The notes beneath the pieces are model-generated. The model was not told the DNA's origin. It searched no databases and saw only the letters and a program-made list of their open reading frames with translations. Of a DNA stretch of 64,000 nucleotides, positions 8,971 through 20,072 are shown piece by piece. The stretch is from Mycocentrospora acerina. Taxonomy: Eukaryota; Ascomycota; Dothideomycetes; Pleosporales. Where the stretch lies: contig JAKUHH010000142.1 of the NCBI GenBank assembly GCA_022701365.1, forward strand, positions 102,278-166,277, written 5' to 3'. Position numbers and translations under genes: made by a program. How positions within the stretch are numbered: the stretch's first letter is position 1; every line of letters starts with the position of its first letter.

Positions 8971-11900
8971 CTACTGCGGTGCAGCGGCTGCTGCTGCTGG
9001 TGCGCCTCCCCTTGCCGCACCCCGGCCTCGTTGACCACCCCTTCCACGACCTCGTCCTCGACCCCGCCCACCATCTAGATTAGCCGGCGGTGGGACGCTC
9101 GAGTAATTTTGCGGGCGGAAGTTTGGGTTGTTCTGAACAACTCCCTCGGTCGGGTCATGCATGTCCGTTATGGTGAAGCCGCCACGATTGCCCTTGACAC
9201 CTCCGCGACCCCTGGGCACAAAGTCGGCACCACCGCCACGCGAGTTTCCACGCGCATTGTGGTTGCCGTTGGGAGCCTGGTTCTGAGGCTGGAATTGGTG
9301 ACCGTTGGCCTGTCCGCGGGGCGCAAAGCCGCCTCGACCACCTCGAGGTGGACCGCCGTGAATGGGGAGAGTATGCTGGTGTTGTCCATCTCCATTCTGC
9401 GCATGTACGCTCCCTCGTGGAGCTTGGCCACCACCGCGTCCGTTGCTGTCTCCACCCCCAAAGGCTCCTCGGTATGAGCCTTTGAGTGGGGGAGGAGCGC
9501 CCGCTGGTACCAGCTGAGGGCCACCAGGCGCACCCACACGCGGAATGCTGTAAGATTGAGCTGCCTGTTGTGGGCGCTTCGCTACTCCCGCGCTAGAGTA
9601 GGTGACGACTTGCTGGTCCGTAATGTTGAGCGCCGCTGTTGCTGGAACAGTAGATCCTCGGAATGGAGAACAGCGGTCGCCGAGAGACGTCCCACTCATG
9701 AACGTTGTGTCAAAGACAACATCCAAAAGCAAGACGCGAGCCGTCCTGGTCTTGCCAATGACGGTACCAGATGAACCAATCGGCACTCTTCCAGAGTCTT
9801 GCACGTAGACGATACGGTCGCCAATGGTAAAGTTCTGACCACCAAGACGTTGTTCCGCATCTGACGGCTTGAGCAAAGCACTACGTGGAACCTTTCCAAC
9901 CTTCTTCGTCTCAATGTTCTTCTCCACAAACGCGAGGTTTGCATCAGCAGCCTGCTCGATCAACTTGACCGTGTCCGAGTCAAGCTGTTCCGCATCCAAT
10001 GGAACTTTCTCAAAGTTCTTGGTTTGAACTTCCTTCAGCCACGCTCCAATCTCCTTGACCTTCTGCTTGGCAACTTCAGCAGGATAGAAATCGGTATCCT
10101 CCCAACCATCGCCAGTCGGGTTGTTGATGATAGCGGCAAAGAAGTCTGGGAACTTGATCATGTACTGAGCAAGCAGATTCATAGCCTTTTGGCTGTATTC
10201 CCAGCCGTTGGCCGACTTCCTGGAATAGCCAAGAACTTTGAGCTTCTTCGCTTCAAACTTGAGATTGAGACCTAGATTCAGCTTCAGGCCGCTTGAGTTC
10301 ACCATGAACGAGGATGTTAACTTAGACAATGCCAGAGGTGGCATATGTAGTTGCCTCGCGACCATGTACGACGGAATGTAGGGTGTCGATCTCTCAGCTT
10401 GTCTGACAATATCGCGGCCAAAGTCGGGCTCCGGTTTGGTCAGTCGAATTACCATAATGATTGCCTTGTTGTCCGCGTGACCAATAATCTGCAGAGGTCG
10501 ACCGTAGGCGTAGTCCCCGAGATAGAATGCTCTCGCGCCCTCAGGGAACTCCTCCTCAATCGGGAGCGCCTCCTTCTCCAAGAAACGAGTGTCTGGACTG
10601 GCAACTTCATCGACAATAGTTTGAGTCGCATACTCAATCTGCAGTCCGGAAATTTCGCCATACTCCTTGATAGTCGCGCCTTCGTCCGTCTTCCTGAGGC
10701 CTTTGAGCATTTCTACGTGCACAAGGGACTCGACCTCTCCGACATTCATGCCAAGGCGCTTGCTGTAGGTGCTTTCAATGCGATTCGCCATCTTCTTCCA
10801 GTCAGAGATTTCCTTCGGTCCATGCGGTATGGCAACTGGTGCGGATGGGCCGCTCTCAGAGAGAACGTAATCGAACAACTCGTCCGAAACTTTAACCACC
10901 TTCGCCTCATGCAGGAACGGGTATCCAACATGAACAGCCTTTCCAAGCTTTTGCTGCGCATGAGTGACCGATGTTCGCGGCTCCGTACCCAAAAGAGTAA
11001 TAATCATACTCTCGTTGCGACTGTCCTGTTGGAACACATTGACACCTGCGAAAGCAAGCTTGCCATGGAATGGCAACACTTTCAAACTAGGGAAACCAGC
11101 CAAGGCATCTGCTCCTAGTTTGACGTCAGGCATCAGGCCAGCGTGGTAATCCAATCCATCCATAGTAGGAAGATCGAATATGTTCTCTATGCACTTGCAG
11201 TGAGGAAGGTCTGGGAAGATCCCAGGTAGAGATGAGGGGTAGGTGAAGTCCACCTCGTTGGAATAGGTGAACTTCAGCGAGACGCCAAACGAGTTGCGCG
11301 ATTTTTCGTCTGCTGTAAGTTGGTCTTCTTTCGTAGCCATAGCCTTCAGCAACCTCTCCTCTTGAATAAATGGAATTTTGACGACAGCTTCCCAATCCTG
11401 CTTCTTTCCGTTCATGTCGAGGTTGAAGTCTCGTGGGTAGAAGTCGATGATTGGAGAGTCCTCTTGTGTCATGAGAGGATGGTAGGCCTCTGGCACAATC
11501 TTCTTACTGCGGTCTGGCAAGACACCCATCAACTGCTGGAACGGCTTGAAAGGCTGACCAAGTTTGAAGTTGATGTCCGCCTTCAATCCCCTCTTGACGT
11601 CAGAGATCATGGGTGAATAATGGTAGCCATAGTACCAAGGCCACGATGCCACTCCACGGTAGTAGTAGTAAAGAACCCACTGCAATCCCTGCACGTAGTT
11701 CTCCGTCAACTTACGCAGCTCCTCTTCGTTGCTGCGATCCCAATCAAATTTACTCTTGTAGTAGTCGTTCTTCCAGGCATCAAACTTCTCATCATACTTC
11801 TTCTGCATGACTTCCTGGGTCTCCTCAGGAGAGACATCAACAATCTTGGCTTGATCGTACTTCTGAACTACTCGTACAATTGCCTTTGTCGCCTCATCGT

Positions 11901-13356
11901 CCATCTCGTCATCGTCGTCATCGTCATCGTCCAACTTGGGTGGAGCTGTCACCTCAATGTAACGCTCACCATCGTCGTTGGAAACAGTCTTCCATGGCAA
12001 ATGCAATTTGTCGGCCAGTTCCTGGACAAATTTCCGGTCTTCTGCATTGAGGTCCACCGGAAAGTTCAACGGACCCTGCTCTTTCTTTTCCAGGTAGTTA
12101 CCCAGCCAGCTCTTAACGCTCGCAAAGAGCTGCTTTTGCTGAGTGGACATGATAACCGTGCCTCGTCTCGCCGTTTTCTTCATAACATCCTCTTTTTCGA
12201 GACGTTTTCCCTTGAACCAGGAAGCATCCGCATTCTCCGACTCAAAGTGACGAAACTCAATCTGCGAGAGCTCATCGAGCAGCAATGACAGCCTCTCCAT
12301 ATTGATGACTCCGTTCTCATTAATGTAGCCCTTGGCTTTAGGCAACACTGTCTTGTAAACATTGAACATGAGGGCTAAAGCGCCCTCGTTGATATGCAAA
12401 TGCGGAAGATTAGGAAGGAAATCGTTACCAACAAAGAAAGCCATAAGAATGAAATCATCAATAACTCGTTCCATGTCAAATGGAAATCCCAGAGCGCCAG
12501 GCTCGTCTAGCTCTTGGAATTCTAGTTCAAGATATTCTCGAACAATGCACAAATGCATCAGGTAGAAATTCTGGTGCTCCAACTCCTTGGACTTAGTCTG
12601 GCTTTGCCGGCCAAAGGTGACCTCTTCACGCAAGAGGCAGAAGTGAGGGTCGTGGCTCAATAGACCCAGCATGATGAGATCCGCATCAAGGCCGTACAGG
12701 CAGTGGCGACGGTTGGGGTCGTAATCGGGTTGCGCCTTAGCCTGGCGAATGTATTCCATGATCTTGTGCTCGCCCTCTCCGGGAACTTCGTGACCGGACA
12801 GGACGACTTCCACGCCCTGCCAATCCAAATCCTCGGAGACCTTCTTCGCAACGAAGTACTTTAGCTGTTGCGTGAGCTTTGCCATAAACCCGGTACCCGG
12901 TGTGATGCAGTTGCTGTCAAAGGGATCATCCTTGGGCATCTCCACACCTTCACGGATAGCCTTCTCTCGAGCTTTTTCAGCATCGAGAGCAGTCCGGAAG
13001 CGACGCGCACGCTGTTGGTTCATCTTGGCACGCGGGGCGACGCCGTCGATGGCCATAAAGAACAGCTGCTTGGGCTTAATCTTGCCAAATAGGTGCTCGA
13101 TGTAGTTGAAGATGGCGATAAACATCTTCTCTTCAGTCATACGAGCGGTTGGGCCGTCTGAGTCATTATGGGTGCAATTGTGGATAATACCGTTCATGTC
13201 AAGCTGTCGAGGCTGACGTTAGCGTCATTCAATGAGGCGATTCTGAGGAGAACCCACGTAGAGACAGTCGAACTCTGGAATACGGTTTTCCGCAATGAGC
13301 TGAGAGATACCCGGGTACCTCTCGGACATCCATCGGAAGAACTTGGGAACACCCAT
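8971..13356 (-). CDS. XRN1: 5'-3' exoribonuclease 1 (Xrn1)
   Basis: Two exons, complement of 8971-13203 and 13258-13356, 1443 aa. Cytoplasmic exonuclease that degrades decapped mRNA 5' to 3'. The first exon encodes the invariant N-terminus MGVPKFFRWMSERYPGISQL; the 54-nt intron (GTGGGT donor, CAG acceptor) splits ..DCLY/LDMNGIIH. Metal-binding acidic residues fall at the same numbers as in yeast Xrn1: D35 (LDMNG), D86 (AIDGVAPRAKMNQQR), E176 and E178 (GEGEHK), D206 and D208 (GLDADLI). A central linker contains an acidic DDDDDDDDEMDDE run. The SH3-like and other Xrn1-specific domains follow, and the tail (about 1230-1443) is Gly/Arg/Gln/Pro-rich with RGG repeats, useful for RNA or protein contacts. 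The length and lack of a CCHC zinc knuckle in the core separate it from nuclear Rat1/Xrn2. It is divergent from HAT2, with 414 bp between the starts. Confidence 0.97.
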
Positions 13357-13770
13357 AGCTGCTGCTGGCTTCTAGCGATAATATGAGGGTGGTGGGTGGA
13401 TGCGACGGGGGGTTGCAGTCGCAGAGGAACAGGTGGCGACTAGGCTACGGAGGCAGAATTGGGGGTAAAGGCCGGGGTGAGAGAAGCGCACACAGCGCTG
13501 TAGCTGCGAGAGCGACAGGAAATAAGGGGGGCGAGATTCTCGACACTGAGGTCTTCAAAGAGTTGTAGGAATCAGCCCGGGGAGCTTGATATAATTCCCC
13601 ACTACCGCCAAGACCGCGGGCCGCGATCGATGGCTAGGGTGGTAGCAATCACGTGCCAGACGCGAACTTCGAGCGCAACGCGTCCAACTTTCCCCGTCTG
13701 CTTGCTGCGCCGACCACGACAGCACGCAACAATACTACGCCCTCATCTAGAAAACACGTATCGAGCGACA
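13357..13770. promoter_or_regulatory. Bidirectional promoter region of XRN1 and HAT2
   Basis: 414 bp separate the two divergent start codons, so both promoters must lie here or in the leaders. No TATA box or other specific element was confidently identified. Confidence 0.6.
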
Positions 13771-15381
13771 ATGGACGAAACAATGAGTGGTAAGACTTTC
13801 TCATAGTCGATGGTGTCTCTGGTCGTATAGCCCTACAGCCATGGCCAAGCTCTATGATTTCGGTGCTCAGGTGCCCAAGCTTGGACCCAGGCCCAAATCC
13901 TCAGAGAACTGTAGCACCTATACCGCACGTCACAAAACTACAGAAATTTCCTGCAACGGCTGGATAAGATACGAGGGCCCTCGCTGACACTCTCATTGCA
14001 GACGCTCTCGATTCGCGCGAGATGGAGGACCAGGAGCAGGTAGAGCACAAGATCATCAACGAGGAGTACAAGATATGGAAGAAGAACTCCGTCTTCCTCT
14101 ATGACATGCTCTACGGCCGCGCGTTGGAGTGGCCCACGCTCACTACGCAATGGCTCCCAGACAAGAAACCGTAAAGATTCCCGTGACTAAGTCTTGCTCA
14201 GGCACTGACGACTTACAGAGTGGAGGGCACCAACATGAGTCAGCACCGCATCATTCTCGGAACACACACCTCCAACCAGGCACAGAACTACCTCCAAATT
14301 GCCCACTGCGAGATTCCCGACTTCCGTGTCCCAGAACTATCAGAGCTCAACGAAGAACGGGGAGAAGTTGGTGGCCATGGCAATGCGAAGCGACCGTTCG
14401 ACTTCAAGATCGTGCAGAAGATCAATCACCCTGGCGAAGTCAACAAGGCGCGATACCAGCCGCAGAACCCAGACATAATAGCCTCGCTGTGCGTGGACGG
14501 CAAAGTGCTGATCTTCGACCGGACAAAGCATCCCCTGCAGCCAAAGGGCGACGCGATCCAGTTTGAGGCTGAGCTTGTAGGACACAACAAAGAAGGATTT
14601 GGACTGAGCTGGAGTCCATTGAGGGAGGGACATCTGGTGACTGGTAATGAAGACACGACTGTGAAGACTTGGGACATCAAATCAGGCTTCTCCAAGGGAA
14701 GCAAGACCATCAGCCCAACCGCCACATATACTGTACACAGCGCTACCGTCAACGATGTACAATACCACCCAATCTACGACTTCCTCATCGGTACCGCATC
14801 CGACGATCTTACTTGGCAGGTGCTCGACACGCGCATGGCCACACACAAAAAGGCACTGTACAGGAAGCTCGCCCATGAAGATGCTGTCAACAGCATCGCA
14901 TTCCACCCGGAATTTGAATCCACCATGGCAACAGGTTCCGCAGATAAGACAGTCGCCATTTGGGACCTCCGCAACTTCGAAAAACCACTGCATTCCCTGG
15001 CAAGCCATCGCGGTGACGTCATTGGTTTGCAATGGCACCCACAGGACGCATCTATCCTCGCAAGTTCCAGCTATGACCGCCGTGTCTGCATGTGGGATCT
15101 CAGCAAGATCGGCGACGAGCAGACGGAAGAGGAGGCAGAAGATGGGCCGCCAGAGTTGTACGTCTTTACTTTTCAAATGGGTTAAGGCATTGCTAACAAG
15201 AATCAGGCTATTCATGCATGGCGGCTTCACAAACCGCATCTGCGATTTTGACTGGAATAAGAACGACCCGTGGGTCATGATGGGTGCCGCTGAAGACAAC
15301 CAACTGCAAATCTTCCGCCCGAGCCGCAAACTCGTTGAACCGCTAAAGAAGAGCGTCAATCATGGAGAGGTTTCAGATTGA
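13771..15381 (+). CDS. HAT2: Histone-binding WD40 protein, HAT type B subunit 2 (RbAp46/48-Msi1 family)
   Basis: Four exons: 13771-13789, 14002-14170, 14219-15157, 15207-15381; 433 aa, the usual family length. Chaperone subunit that presents H3-H4 to the Hat1 acetyltransferase; family members also serve in CAF-1 and other chromatin complexes. The short first exon (MDETMS) joins in phase to DALDSREMEDQEQVEHKIIN, then EEYKIWKKNSVFLYDMLYGR, the conserved N-terminal helix. WD40 blades follow, with clear GH..(x)..WD signatures: EGHLVTGNEDTTVKTWD, ESTMATGSADKTVAIWD, ASILASSSYDRRVCMWD, and a final FMHGGFTNRICDFDWNKNDP blade ending EDNQLQIFRPS. The acidic loop TEEEAEDGPPEL before the last blade is typical. 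All introns have canonical GT-AG ends. The HAT2 name follows usual fungal annotation; a shared MSI1 role cannot be excluded. Confidence 0.95.
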
Positions 15382-16746
15382 GTTTTCTACGCTGGTTTCT
15401 ACTAGCTGGCTAATATGGTGTATGTAGCATAGCGTACCTGGCGACATCCCTCGACCGTATCCTCAAACACGATCGAATACGTCAAGACTCAAATCAGCAA
15501 GTACCCTCAATTCGATTGATCTGGCAGAATTGGAAGAGTCTCTGGCCCCGTGATCTGGTAGCAAAACAGGATAACAAGGCGTTGGGCGCAGAGTGTATTA
15601 GGGGCGAACGCCTACGGGCGATTGGAGACCTTTATTCATAGCTCCTTTAGTATGCAATGAGAGTAAAAGTCGCTATCAAATTTGACGTGTGCATAACATA
15701 TCAGAACGAACTTTTGCTACCTATTTTATATTTACCAAAATCGATTTCCTTTGGCTGTCTTTTCAGGGGCTTCTCTTTTAGCTGGTAACAACTTCACAAA
15801 CAACAAAGTGATGTTTGCTCTTTACATGCAAATTATATCCAGCCTGCTCACCAAATTGATGTAATCCTTTACAACGCCACTTACTAAGCGTGTATCGAGG
15901 CGCCCCATATCCATGACCGACCCCCTTTCAATTCATAGTGAAAAACTTCACGGAAATAAATTTAATAAAAGAAACAGTGAACAAACACATATAGTAAAGC
16001 TGACGCCAGCCCCCTTGAAAAGAACGCCGATCAAAAGAAGCATCCTGCAACGACTGAGGAGACAACCGGCATCGAGAGTAATCATCCAAAATGTATGAAC
16101 CAGGATGCTAGAGTCCCCAGTAGAGCGCTAAACTCAATCAACTAACTCGCAGTTCGAACTGCCTAAGCGGGAGACGGAGGAAAGCCTCACACGGTGCCAC
16201 GAGCGTGGGCTAGCTCAACCCTCGCCTGCGATGATCTTGGCTCTACGTCACCGCAGTGGTGAGTGTTTCAAGGCAATTTTTGCAGGTGCTAGCCAGTGGA
16301 TTGTCTCAACTCGTTTCTTAAACATCGTACCTGTAGTGGCCACTCTGAGCCAAGGAAACAGAGGTGTCCATGTATGTGCAAAATTCGTCTATAACTGGCT
16401 AAGGACGCGATGTCTGGATACCTTGCACATGTTTTCAATGGACTCGCTTTCACAGGGCCGCGCGCTGCATGTGCTTGTTGAGTCATACCAACTTGTTACA
16501 ACAAGCTGTATTTGATTTCCTGCGTGATGTGTTGACTTGTCCCTACCTATGATGGCATACTGTACAACTTCACTACACACAGCGATTTGATAGGCCGGAA
16601 AATAATGAATCAGAAATGCATTTCAAGGCTTGCTCACCCGTATGGAATATATCAGGACATCGCTAGTTTAGTGGAAACATTTGGGTCCGTTGCGTTGCAA
16701 ACACTTAAAAAAAACCTGATTGTTTTACCGATGCGACTGGGCAACA

Positions 16747-18471
16747 TGACGTGATGTTTGTTGGCTGCTAGCGTGACGTCGTTCCCCGAGGAGCAGGGCG
16801 AGACACAATAGCATATGCTCGTTTGCGACAGACGTACGTAAGGTCTGTGGTTGACTCAGCAGCGTCCAAGCAAGCGCTACATATTTGCTTCTGGAAATAA
16901 GCATACCTAAGACAGCACTGGTAACGGCAATGACGTCTCTTCTTGATATTCCAAGTCTGAACAACCTTACCTTGTCCCGCAATGCGACCCACTGGCATGC
17001 AGGAACCCAGTGATGAACCACAACCTAAAAAAGTAGCTACATCTACTGAAGGTTAGTGGCTGGATAGATGGACCGAGTGCGAACTTGGCGTTTGTGAGAG
17101 TGTCGATTATGGCGTACGGTGACGATAGTGCTCCACTAAATAGACGAATGTGACAAGCTCTGTCGATATGATGCCATGCACTGAGGGGATAGCTGTACAC
17201 GGTCAGAATCCTAAATCTGACTAGCTGGAGGAAATAGAGGAGATCGACCAAGTATCAATGGTCGACAGCGATGATCAATGTTTATGGTCCGTATAGAGAA
17301 AGCATAGCAATGTTGTTGAAGACATGTCCGGATGAGGTTGGCAATGTACGGCCAGCTTCGCGATGAGCATCAGAGAAATATGGACTCAGTGTGGATACAC
17401 TGATGCATCAAAGGTACCACTGTACCCATGTTTCACTTTTAAACGTATTTCGGGGGAAAGATCCAACCATACCGCGTGAGACCTGAGTTCTACATGTCTC
17501 ATGCCCTTTACGTCAGGTTGTTGGAATAGTTGGGTTCTGGTGTCGTGTTTGACGTCGCGATTCTCCACTGTTGATCAAGACCCTGATAATAATAATGTGC
17601 GGCTGAAAAGTGGGGTTGTTGACGTGAGGGTAGGAGAGATGAGTTCGAGTGGCAAATGTCGAGGTCATAGTAGGCAGAGATCTGCAGATTGACATGGAAC
17701 GAGGGAAGTGGGGATGAGGGTCGAAGGGATGTTGGTGGGGATGGCGGTCTGGACTTGAAGATTGTCGGTATGGCATCGATATCAAGAATCAATCTATCGT
17801 GAGGGGCATAGTGAGAGTGAATGCTGAGGCGCTGGATATAGTGATAGGGATGTTGTCGTATTTAGCCAATGATAATCTTCAGAAGTTTGTGGGTGACTGG
17901 TTGTTACTATTGCATTACTCTCACAATGCAATCTTGCCCACTAAATTTTTTCTATCTCACCTCGTGTCCTTGACCCGAGAAAGTATATCAAACTATACTT
18001 GCCATGATCAGGCCGGCGCAACAAACTTCAGAAAGAAGCAGGACGAGGCGCTGACGTTGCGTACGACGTTGATATGTGATCCTTCCGTTCCGCGGTACCT
18101 AGGTTGGCCGCATATGGCCATGTCGCAAAAAGCGACAACAACAACAGCTGTAACGGCGGCTGCTTGTTTGTGGTAGTGACGAGCGGACACCATTCATCGT
18201 CACAACTGACGTGACCCTTGAGCAACGGTTGGAGTCCCTGCATGAGCCGTCCGGCCTGCCTAGCCTATGTGAGATCGATTTTACCGCAGATCTTCGACGT
18301 ATCCGGGAAATGACGTTATTGCTGACCTCACACACGGCACGAAAAGGGGATTTTGGAATTTCCCATGCTTGTGTTCCGCTTTTTGAGGTTTCTCACGAGA
18401 GGTGTGGTTATCGCTGGAACTCTGACGTCTATTTCAGCCCTGGAGCGATGCACCCTGCGTCATGAACGTCA
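16747..18471. promoter_or_regulatory. Cluster of TGACGT (CRE/bZIP-like) hexamers
   Basis: TGACGT occurs at 16747, 16774, 16931, 17550, 17620, 18052, 18207, 18311 and 18423, and its complement ACGTCA at 17510 and 18466: eleven in 1.7 kb, against about one expected by chance for a 6-mer on both strands. TGACGT(CA) is the core recognised by CRE-type bZIP factors. The nearest downstream gene on the plus strand starts at 19205. Regulatory function is inference. Confidence 0.35.
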
Positions 18472-19026
18472 TCACACTGCTGCTGCAACAGCTGAGTTGG
18501 ACGTGTACACCCATCTATGTTGCCTCGGAGATGCAGATTTAATAACACCGAATTTATAAATTTCCGTTCATATCGAATCTTGAAAGTGACATTCAGAGTT
18601 GGCGGTTCGGCGAAATTTCACGATTTCTACCAGGGCGCCATTGATGCCATGCGCATAATCGAGATCACATTTCACTGGCCGAACAACCCTAGTGTATTCT
18701 GCATCCAAGGACCCTTAAACGCATCTTCCAGGGACCATCACTGGTTATCCGCCCCGCTCGGCATGAGTAGTGTCATGAAGATTGTTTGATCTCGAAGTCC
18801 TTACTCGCGGGCGAACAGGGGCATTAAAATCGGTAGCTTCTCATTCGTCTGGACTGATCATCCTTGCATGAATTCATGATGTCTAGAGAGCATGGGGAAG
18901 GACCCTGTAGATCTTTAGTCTTCGGACCCTGCGTTGTTGTGGGCCACTAGCAATGTTGATTGATCTGTTGCCTGGGGCGGCGTTGGGCATTGAAGAGGGT
19001 CTTGTCTGCTGCAAGAAGCAGAGTAG

Positions 19027-19034
19027 TATATATA
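19027..19034 (+). promoter_or_regulatory. TATA box of the small gene at 19205
   Basis: Perfect TATATATA, about 170 bp upstream of the start codon, followed by a pyrimidine/CAA-rich leader typical of strongly expressed fungal genes. Confidence 0.5.
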
Positions 19035-19117
19035 CTCACAGACTTTCCTCCTGACCACAACCATCCCATTCGATTCTATCAATCTCAAACGTCTATCCTA
19101 TATCCACAATTTCATCA

Positions 19118-19193
19118 ACACTCGAACCAACAATCCACACTCGAACCAACAATCCACACTCGAACCAACAATCCACACTCGAACCAACAATCC
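19118..19193. repeat. Four perfect copies of a 19-bp minisatellite in a 5' leader
   Basis: Unit ACACTCGAACCAACAATCC at 19118, 19137, 19156 and 19175, identical in all four copies, then a partial fifth unit that runs into the start codon of the small gene at 19205. It lies in the predicted 5' UTR. The identity of all copies suggests recent expansion. Confidence 0.95.
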
Positions 19194-19204
19194 ACACTTC
19201 CAAT

Positions 19205-19494
19205 ATGTCCGGATCAACTGCCTCCGTTTACATTACCGACGACTTTTCTGAGCCTATGACTGCTCAGCATAACTTCGCCAACACCTTTGACTTGGATAAA
19301 CCTGAGGAGGCCATGTCTGCGTACCAAAAGTATGTCGATAAGTCTTTTAATTTCAGCGCCATTTCTAACAGTCGCCTAGAATCATGCATGAGCACACTAA
19401 GCGCCAACTTACTACTGCCACCGACTCCGCAAGACGACGAACTGGCTCCGCGTCCTCGCAATATGCTAGATCTGTCGACTCCTCTCATTCGTAA
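19205..19494 (+). CDS. Small spliced protein with MHEHTKRQ motif, function unknown
   Basis: Two exons, 19205-19329 and 19380-19494, 79 aa. The unspliced frame would read on to a 110-aa product, but a canonical 50-nt intron (GTATGT donor, TTCTAAC branch, CCTAG acceptor) changes frame and reveals a conserved-looking end: SAYQKIMHEHTKRQLTTATD then SARRRTGSASSQYARSVDSS. I recall small Pezizomycotina proteins with a Y.KYMHEHT+RQ...ARRRS core, which supports the spliced model; no function is known to me. The N-terminus (MSGSTASVYITDDFSEPMTA) is polar and acidic, the C-terminus basic and Ser-rich; there is no signal peptide or membrane segment. The promoter is well formed (TATATATA, CAA-rich leader with a 4x19-bp minisatellite, good CAATATG context), so it may be inducible and strongly expressed (inference). 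Confidence 0.75.
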
Positions 19495-20072
19495 ATTCCA
19501 CAATAATTATTTGATATTCTTTTGCGAATTGTTCTAGCGACATTGCGATCACGGATCGATTTTTAACGTCACTCTCGCGATACGAACCAAACATTGGGCA
19601 CGGCGTTCTGGATTGGAAATGTTGATACCTTGGATAAGGCACGGGCGTTTTCATATAGCTCACTATGTGGCTAATTCACCAATACATATTGATCACCACG
19701 CAGTGGTTTGATCTTCCTATGAATTTTATTTACACCTCATAAGCGAGACATGTTCAATCAATTTAACCAAGATACATAATTTCTTTAGAATGGTTCATCA
19801 GTCATTCCATGTTGAAGTAGAGGCGAGTATATTGCACAAACGTCAGGTCTTGCGCCAACTTGCATTCAAGATTGTGGCAAACGTTTCACTTAACTCTTGA
19901 TGCTGTTCAGATTTCTGTATGTTTTTCACATGTCTTGAAGCATTACAAATTTGAAATGGTGTATAATCTGTACTAAATAAAGACTAATGTTGCACAACGG
20001 CTGCTACTAAGGTCGACCAGAAGACTTATCACACCCCTGACTGTTTATCTGCGTTATAATACAAGTACGAAC
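19495..20072. other. 3' intergenic region
   Basis: Lies between the convergent small gene and the P450 gene. AT-rich; contains two further TGACGT-type hexamers (19566 and 19840, as ACGTCA). No gene seen. Confidence 0.4.

Larger units (their letters stand above)
15382..19204. other. 3.8 kb gene-free region with TGACGT motifs
   Basis: No gene could be supported on either strand; frames are short and unlike any family I know. The region is moderately AT-rich but not extreme. Notable content: at least 13 copies of TGACGT or its complement, densest at 16.7-18.5 kb; a TATATATA box at 19027; and a 19-bp minisatellite at 19118. A tRNA-like fragment near 16110-16180 was examined and rejected. Confidence 0.5.

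Noticed and set aside
16110..16180. tRNA-like string AGAGCGCTAAACTC...GCAGTTCGAACTGC
   Set aside because: The T-loop-like GTTCGAAC is present but the T stem does not pair with a seven-base loop, and no D arm, anticodon stem or acceptor stem could be formed.
17508..17792. Two overlapping minus-strand frames of about 90 codons (start MILDIDAIPTIF or MISMPYRQSS)
   Set aside because: Two different frames are open over the same stretch, with Pro/His/Ser-rich content and no recognisable motif or splice structure.
19205..19537. Unspliced 110-aa reading of the small gene
   Set aside because: The strong intron signals and the conserved-looking MHEHTKRQ...ARRR end appear only after splicing; the unspliced tail looks random.
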